Of a DNA stretch of 64,000 nucleotides, positions 58,910 to 64,000 are shown one piece after another; the first letter of the stretch is position 1, and the number at the start of each line of letters is the position of its first letter. The translations under genes were made by a program, and so were the position numbers. The DNA lies in the NCBI RefSeq assembly GCF_019578655.1, contig NC_063257.1, positions 25,933,939-25,997,938 on the forward strand, given 5' to 3'. The DNA is from Ricinus communis (lineage: Eukaryota > Streptophyta > Magnoliopsida > Malpighiales > Euphorbiaceae). Under the pieces are notes generated by a model. The model saw nothing but the letters and a program-made list of their open reading frames with translations. It was not told the DNA's origin and did no database searches.

Positions 58910-60570
58910 TGTCACGACCCGATCTGTGGGTCCGTGACTAACGCTAGGGAATGGGTAGACGTAAGGCCACCAAAACCCGTAGCAAACCTAATCATTCGTT
59001 AGCTATATCAAGTATAATTCAAATTTTATCTATTATAACACTAATTGATCACCAACTTTAAACCACCCAGATATTGCATATTTTATTCAGTCTGCCAGCA
59101 TGAATAGGCAATACCTGAATTTACATGCCTTTATAAAATGATAAGTTTAAAATTTACTATTATGGAGAATCTAGAATCTTAAAAATGAATATACCAATAA
59201 AATCAGTTACATTAAACCTGAAGATAAAGGAAGTCAGGCTGCTAGAGGAAAAGAACTGTAGAAACTACCAAACACTTGAAAAATAGTTAAATTTGAGACT
59301 GTCAGTCTAGAGAGTGAGTTAAAATCATATCTCTAAAAATGAATACAACCACTTCAATAAAACATATTTTTAATCAAATAAAATATTAGATTATGTAAAA
59401 ACACTTGTCATATGCCATGATTTAATAAAAATATATTTTTCATGCTACGGGACAAGTACCTCAGTAGAATCCTAACTCCAACACTAACAGCCTTAGCCTT
59501 TCGGCTCTCTCACTCCAACAGGACTGGCGCCTAGAGAGCAAAGCTCGACCAGGGTCTTTTATCCAGTTTAGTCACTTAATTTCAAATAAAGCCAGCGCCT
59601 AGAGAGCAACGCTCGTCTAGACCTTTAATCCGGCACTCAAACTCTACACAGCCTAGAGAGTTGAACTCGATCAGGTCAAGTCTTAAAATATTCTTTTACT
59701 ACCTGTCTCACATCTATACCGGTGCACACGTGGTCCTGATGCAACCCATCAAGTGGCTTGTGCTACTACCATCTCATCCCAAGTCAACATGCAATTACAA
59801 TAACAATGATGTAGAAAATGGTATGGGAATAGTAAATAAATAAATTATTTAAATCTTTAAACCAATAAATCAGAATTGCTATATATAACTTAGCATGACA
59901 CAGATATAGCAGATATATGATTTTATCTCACAGTTCTGACGACCCCCTTGCACTTCTCCTATGCCTCGAGTGGAGCGAGTTGAAATGATGGATTATCTAT
60001 TCATGAGAACAACTCAATCAATAAAAGTAAAACATTTAACAAATAACCCTAGGCCTAGATTCCTAGAACTGATTGTCTAAGAATTTCGACTCGGATAAAT
60101 TCTATAGAAAATCCGGCAGAACCTCCCCTTAAAATACAAACGTTTACCCCTTGTATAACGGGTCTAGGACCTGCCAGAAACACTTCTAATATTCATCAAT
60201 TAATTAATGGGAGTAGGGCCACCAAAACTACATTATTATTTTTCCGACTCCACAACACATCACATATCATAATTATTGGCAGATGGTCCGACACACTATT
60301 ATTTTGACAATCAATTCACACATAATTTTTCTAGTATGCAACACTACCATTAATCAAATAATTTTTAGTTAACAACCTCTAAAAATCAACGGCTAAAGAA
60401 TTATCGAGACGCTTGATAAATTGGCCGACTCGCCTTCAGCCGCCAGAGTCCGATCGACAATCCGAGCGCGCCTACGGACTCGAAATAACACACAAAAGAT
60501 GATTCTAGCATCTAATTCCTTGATCCGGTCTCCGATCGTTCGGAGAAAATCACAGACAGTTTCGACCATC
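58910..60570. mobile_element. Insertion H in the LTR of G, probably a solo LTR; right border uncertain
   Basis: A sharp change of sequence at 58910 with TGTCACGACCC. The first 30 bp fold back (GTCACGACCC against GGGTCCGTGAC). Inside are three imperfect repeats of about 60 bp with GCCTAGAGAGC and AGCTCG (59526, 59592, 59649). The LTR of G is recognisable again at about 60580. No target duplication could be matched to the left flank TGCAT, so the class is not proven. Related LTRs starting TGTCACGACCC are known in plants. Confidence 0.5.
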
Positions 60571-60723
60571 GATTTTTGATCGATTAGATAATAGGAATAG
60601 CGTAGTAGCAATAGCTTCTCAGTTCCCGTGGGATACGACATTGATACTTGCTATAGCTAGATTACATTCGATAGGTGTATTTGCTTGTAGATTGCTAGTC
60701 GTGTTTAGCCATCATCAAGTTTT

Positions 60724-60741
60724 TGGCGCTGTTGCCGGTGA
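60724..60741 (+). promoter_or_regulatory. Primer-binding site of G
   Basis: TGGCGCTGTTGCCGGTGA, two mismatches from the tRNA-Asp-type site. Confidence 0.8.
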
Positions 60742-60873
60742 GCTGTTTTAAGAAATATTTTGAACTGTGTGTTCTTGTTAATTTAGCTATTTATTATTTG
60801 TTCTTTATTTTTTTGTTTGATTTTATTCTCTTATTCATTTGTGTTGTTAGTTATTCATTGTTTCAAGTATTGG

Positions 60874-61620
60874 ATGACCAAGAGGTGCAATCCTGATCTA
60901 GTAGGCCCTCTACCAGAACTAGAGTGATCTCTCAAGCAGTTGAGGAAACGGTTTAATGTAGAGGAGGAAGAGATTCAGGTTGGGAAGGCCGTAGATGAGA
61001 GTGAACCAGAAGATGGTACAGTAGAGATGGCAGATGCCAATGACGATAATGAGAATAACCAGACGATGTATCATTTTGTGAAACCATCACTGGAGGGGAC
61101 ATGAACACGCATTACAAGACCAGCTGTCTCCGCCAATAATTTTAAAATAAAGCCTAATGTGATTCAGATGGTGCAGCAAATGGTTCAGTTTGGAGGCTTG
61201 CCAGATGAGGATCCTACTGCGCATATAGCGAGTTTCTTGGAGATTTATGATACCTTCAAGATTAATGGGACAACTGACGATGCAATTCATCTCCGCTTGT
61301 TTCCATTTTCTTAGGGAGATAGAGCAAAGTGATGACTACAGTCACTACCTCCAAACACTATCACTACTTGGGATTCTTTGGCAAAAAAATTTATGTTTAC
61401 GTACTTTCCTCCCTCTAAAACTGCTAAACTTAGAAATGACATATCTTCTTTTGTGTAGTTTGACGATAAGTCGATGTACGACACGTGGGAAAGGTATAAG
61501 GACCTATTGCGATCCTGCCCACACCATGGACTACCAATTTGGTTGTAGGTACAAACTTTTTATAATGGTTTGGATTTGGCTACTAAGTAGATGGTAGACG
61601 TAGCTATAAGTGGATCTTAT
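60874..61620 (+). pseudogene. gag N-terminal part of element G
   Basis: ATG at 60874 in the same relative position as in F. Reads a PLPELE block, the acidic region, TMYHFVKPSLEG, then the gag core (FGGLPDEDPTAHIASFLEIY and RLFPFS) to about 61612. At least seven stops, mostly TAG or TGA. The text ends at an AISGS-type block and passes without a gap into RNase H sequence. Confidence 0.8.
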
Positions 61621-62060
61621 TTAGTACTATCAAAGACATTGGTCTACATGGACCATTCCGCACTCAGGTACTTGTTTAGTAAAAATGATAAAAAGCCTAG
61701 ACTCATTCATTAGATTTTATTATTGCAGGAGTTCGTTATTGACATCAAGGATAAGAAAGGTGCTGAGAACTTAGCAGCAAAACACCTTTCTAGGCTAGAG
61801 AACCCAACTTTGGAGGCACTTGATGAGAGGACGATTGATGATAATTTTCCCGATGAGTTCTTATTCTTAGTTCAGGTTAATGATGATATCCTTTGGTTTT
61901 CTGATTTTGCAAACTATCTAGTTGCTAAAGTCCTTCCGAAGGATATGACATTTCAGCAAAAGAAGAAATTATATTCTGAATTGAAATACTACATTTGGCA
62001 GGACCCTTTCTTGTTTAGAGTTTGTATAGATAAGGTTATTCGATGATGTGTACCTAGGGA
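61621..62060 (+). pseudogene. RNase H end and integrase start of element G
   Basis: Joined to gag by deletion of gag C-terminus, protease and RT. Reads VYMDHSALRYLF, then frame 61723-62046 with DIKDKKGAENLAAKHLSRLE, the standard end of gypsy RNase H, an acidic linker, and the beginning of integrase (LYSELKYYIWQDPFLFRVC). Confidence 0.85.
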
Positions 62061-62895
62061 GGAGATCCTCCAGATTTTGAGGCATTACCATGAAGGACCA
62101 ACGAAAGATCATCAAGTTGTAAATCACACAGCTAAGAAGGTGCTAAACTCTAGATTCGACTGGCCGATGATCTTTAGGGATGTTAGAGCATTTGTTCAGG
62201 TTTGTGATGCATGCCAAAGATTAAGTAACATATCTACTCGTGATGAGATGCCCTAAACGACCATTCAAGCTATTGAGATTTTCGATGTTTAGGGCATTGA
62301 CTTTAAGGGATCCTTTCCTTCTTCCTATGGTAATAAATACATCTTGGTTGCCATTGAGTACTTTTCTAAGTGGCCTGAAGCGCAAGCTTTTCTAACTGAT
62401 GATGCTAGGGTAGTTACGAGTTTCCTCAAAAGACTGTTTGCTAGGTTCGCGACACCTATGGCTCTTATTAGTGACAGGGGGACTCATTTTTGTAATGCCT
62501 AGTTAGAAAAGGTGATTAAACCCTATGGTGTATCACATAGGTTTTCTACACCCTATCACCCACAAACCAGTGGGCAAGTGGAGGTTATTAATAGGGGTTT
62601 GAAACAGAGTTTAGAGAAAATTGTTGGAGTGAGTAGGAAGGATTGGGCAGAGATGCTAGATGATGCCTTGTGGACATTTAGGACAGCTTATCGTACTTCA
62701 ACTGGTTTCACACCATATAGGCTAGTTTATGGGATAGCGTGCCATTTGCCTGTTGAACTTGAGCATAAAGCATTGTGGGCTTTGAAAACTTGCAATTTTG
62801 ATATTGTTGATGCAGATAAACATAGACGGTGGTAGTTTAACGAGTTGGATGAGTGGCGTAGCCAAGCATGTGGCAACTTCTCAATCTACAAGGAG
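62061..62895 (+). pseudogene. Integrase of element G
   Basis: Zinc-binding HHCC domain (HYHEGPTKDH, then CDACQR, about 62080-62220) and catalytic core. The D-D-E residues are all visible: GIDFKG (about 62290), ISDRGTHF (about 62470), GQVEVIN (about 62575). Frame 62512-62835 is the longest open part. Stops at former Gln and Trp codons (for example TAG near 62290 and 62502) kill it. The C-terminal tail is missing; the reading breaks at about 62895. Confidence 0.88.
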
Positions 62896-64000
62896 CATTG
62901 ATGCGTTACCCTCTTGAAAGGCTTGCTTGAATCATATCTAGATAGGACGTGTGCCGAAGCTTCCCTTGTTAACGCCTACGGCAGCCTTGAAAAGTAGGGA
63001 AGGAAGTCATGTTCTCGGCCTTGGAAAGGAGGCAGCTCAATTCCTTAATTTTTTGCTGATGAATATCAAACTCAATTAAAGATAAAAAAAAAACAAGAGC
63101 GTCGGTAGATGTGAGGCCTACGGCTTCCACTAAATTAAGAATGAAATTAGGGACAACCCCTCTAATTCTCAATTCAGAAATTGAAGAATGTTGCCGTAGA
63201 AGAAGTGGACACAATCCCACATAATTAGCCAAGGACGTTGGTAGATGTGAGGCCTACGGCCTCCATTAAATTAAGGATGAAAATGGGGACAGCCCCACTA
63301 ACTCACAATTCATAAATTGAAGATTGTTGTCGTAGATGCAGTGGACACAATCCCACTTAATTTGTAGATGATAGTGGACTATCATAAATAGGAAGAAGAT
63401 GTACCAAAGATGACGTCGGAAGAAAGGTAATCAAATTCCATTAATTTGATAACCCGATCCCCATTTTTGTTTTCAATTCAGCAATTTAAAGATCAATCAC
63501 TTTGTAAAGGGAAATGGGACAAAAGCAATTAATGATGATGGATATAAACTCCAACAAGCATGAAGATTAAAGCAATGAAATTGTTTGGTTTTAGGATCGG
63601 CACAAATGAAGATTAAAGTGAGGCGGCGTCGAAGACAAGGGAGGAGTCCAAAACTCTCTCAAATCCCTTGTTTTTAAATTCAACGTGTGTTCCAACAAAA
63701 CTAATATCCCATATATATTTGGGAACCCTAAACCTAGATTTCTAATAAAGGAAAACAAGGTAAATAAATACAAGCAAATAAAAATAAAAACAAATAGCAA
63801 TATAAACCCAAAGATGAAACTTTAAGTTTTAGGAAGTCTCTTCACGCCAAGTAGACAATGATAAAATCTTGAAGGTGGGTGTGGAAATTAAGGATGCTCC
63901 ATTCCTTGCAAAGGCCTTAGCGACAATGCTCGAAGTGGCTTGGGTAATAGCTTTGGCTCGAGCCCTCATGATAGGTCCGTTTGAGTAAACGCTCAACATA
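62896..64000. other. Unassigned sequence at the right edge, with a tandem duplication
   Basis: Begins abruptly after the integrase of G, near GATGCGTTACCC. A unit of about 132 bp (GGTAGATGTGAGGCCTACGG onward) occurs twice in tandem at about 63105-63236 and 63237-63365. No protein motif is recognisable; the frame 63591-63800 is low-complexity. A LTR or part of another retroelement is likely, but this is only a guess from context. Confidence 0.4.

Larger units (their letters stand above)
57573..60717 (+). repeat. 5' LTR of element G, split by H
   Basis: TGATATCCTTGA to CATCATCA, directly before the primer-binding site. The right part (about 60580-60717) matches the LTR ends of A and F (a GATACGACATTGATACTTGC-like stretch). 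Confidence 0.8.
57573..62895 (+). mobile_element. Gypsy element G, partial
   Basis: 5' LTR (57573-60717, including insertion H), tRNA-Asp-type primer-binding site, gag N-terminal part, an internal deletion, RNase H end, and most of integrase to about 62895, where unrelated sequence starts. It is the only gypsy copy in the window that keeps an integrase core. It lies directly against the satellite on the left (after ACCCC). The right end is not resolved. Confidence 0.8.

Noticed and set aside
59661..59843. Small plus-strand ORF in H
   Set aside because: Noncoding LTR-like sequence with repeats; no motif support.
60393..60641. Minus-strand ORF of 82 codons near the right edge of H
   Set aside because: Spans the probable H/G border and matches no family I recognise.

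Overview
This is plant nuclear DNA, probably from a eudicot; nothing in it fixes the species. I found no host gene, tRNA gene or rRNA gene. The whole window is repeats: a 39-bp satellite array broken up by nested LTR retrotransposons. This is the texture of gene-poor heterochromatin.

Layout. The base layer is the satellite: 31982-40327, 46475-47681 and 55138-57572, with a displaced patch at 49159-49396, roughly 310 monomers in all. Inserted in it, left to right, are four elements. (1) A decayed Sirevirus-like Ty1/copia element spans the left edge to 31981; its 5' end is outside the window. (2) Gypsy element E lies at 40328-46474, with target duplication ACTTG. (3) Gypsy element F lies at 47682-55137, with target duplication ACAAA. 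(4) Gypsy element G starts at 57573 and is broken near 62895. The copia element itself holds a 2-kb solo LTR (741-2730) and a large minus-strand gypsy element A (3147-25445, duplication TAACC). The 5' LTR of A was in turn hit by gypsy element C (12084-19877, duplication ATTAG) and by gypsy element D (20331-24754, whose 3' LTR is missing). The LTR of G carries a further insertion, H (from 58910). Nesting therefore reaches four layers: satellite, copia, A, C or D.

Coding content. The gypsy elements use a tRNA-Asp-type primer-binding site and have Athila-like architecture. A, C and F keep gag and protease. D and E keep only the C-terminal part of gag and a linker. All five lack the reverse transcriptase/RNase H/integrase core, so they must have moved using enzymes supplied by relatives (TR-GAG-like). 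G keeps the start of gag fused by deletion to RNase H/integrase. The copia pol is recognisable from end to end but is riddled with stops and frameshifts.

Structures the usual annotation does not explain. (a) Every gypsy element A, C, D, E and F has two copies of a module: a small hairpin with loop consensus GAGGAC, followed 5-10 nt later by a purine tract AAGTGTGGGG. One copy abuts the 3' LTR as the normal polypurine tract. The other lies about 1.4 kb upstream. The stems of the two copies differ while the loop is kept. (b) A third small hairpin box sits directly after the pol remnant in all five elements. (c) LTR promoters carry clusters of CACGG/CCGTG that form long hairpins just upstream of a TATA box. 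A similar cluster plus TATA box also occurs inside element A in front of its accessory ORF. The copia element has an analogous CG-rich cluster plus TATA box in front of its own post-pol ORF, and the two ORFs look like the same ATHILA-type family. (d) Two loci (D and F) have junctions best explained by recombination between an occupied allele and an empty or solo-LTR allele.
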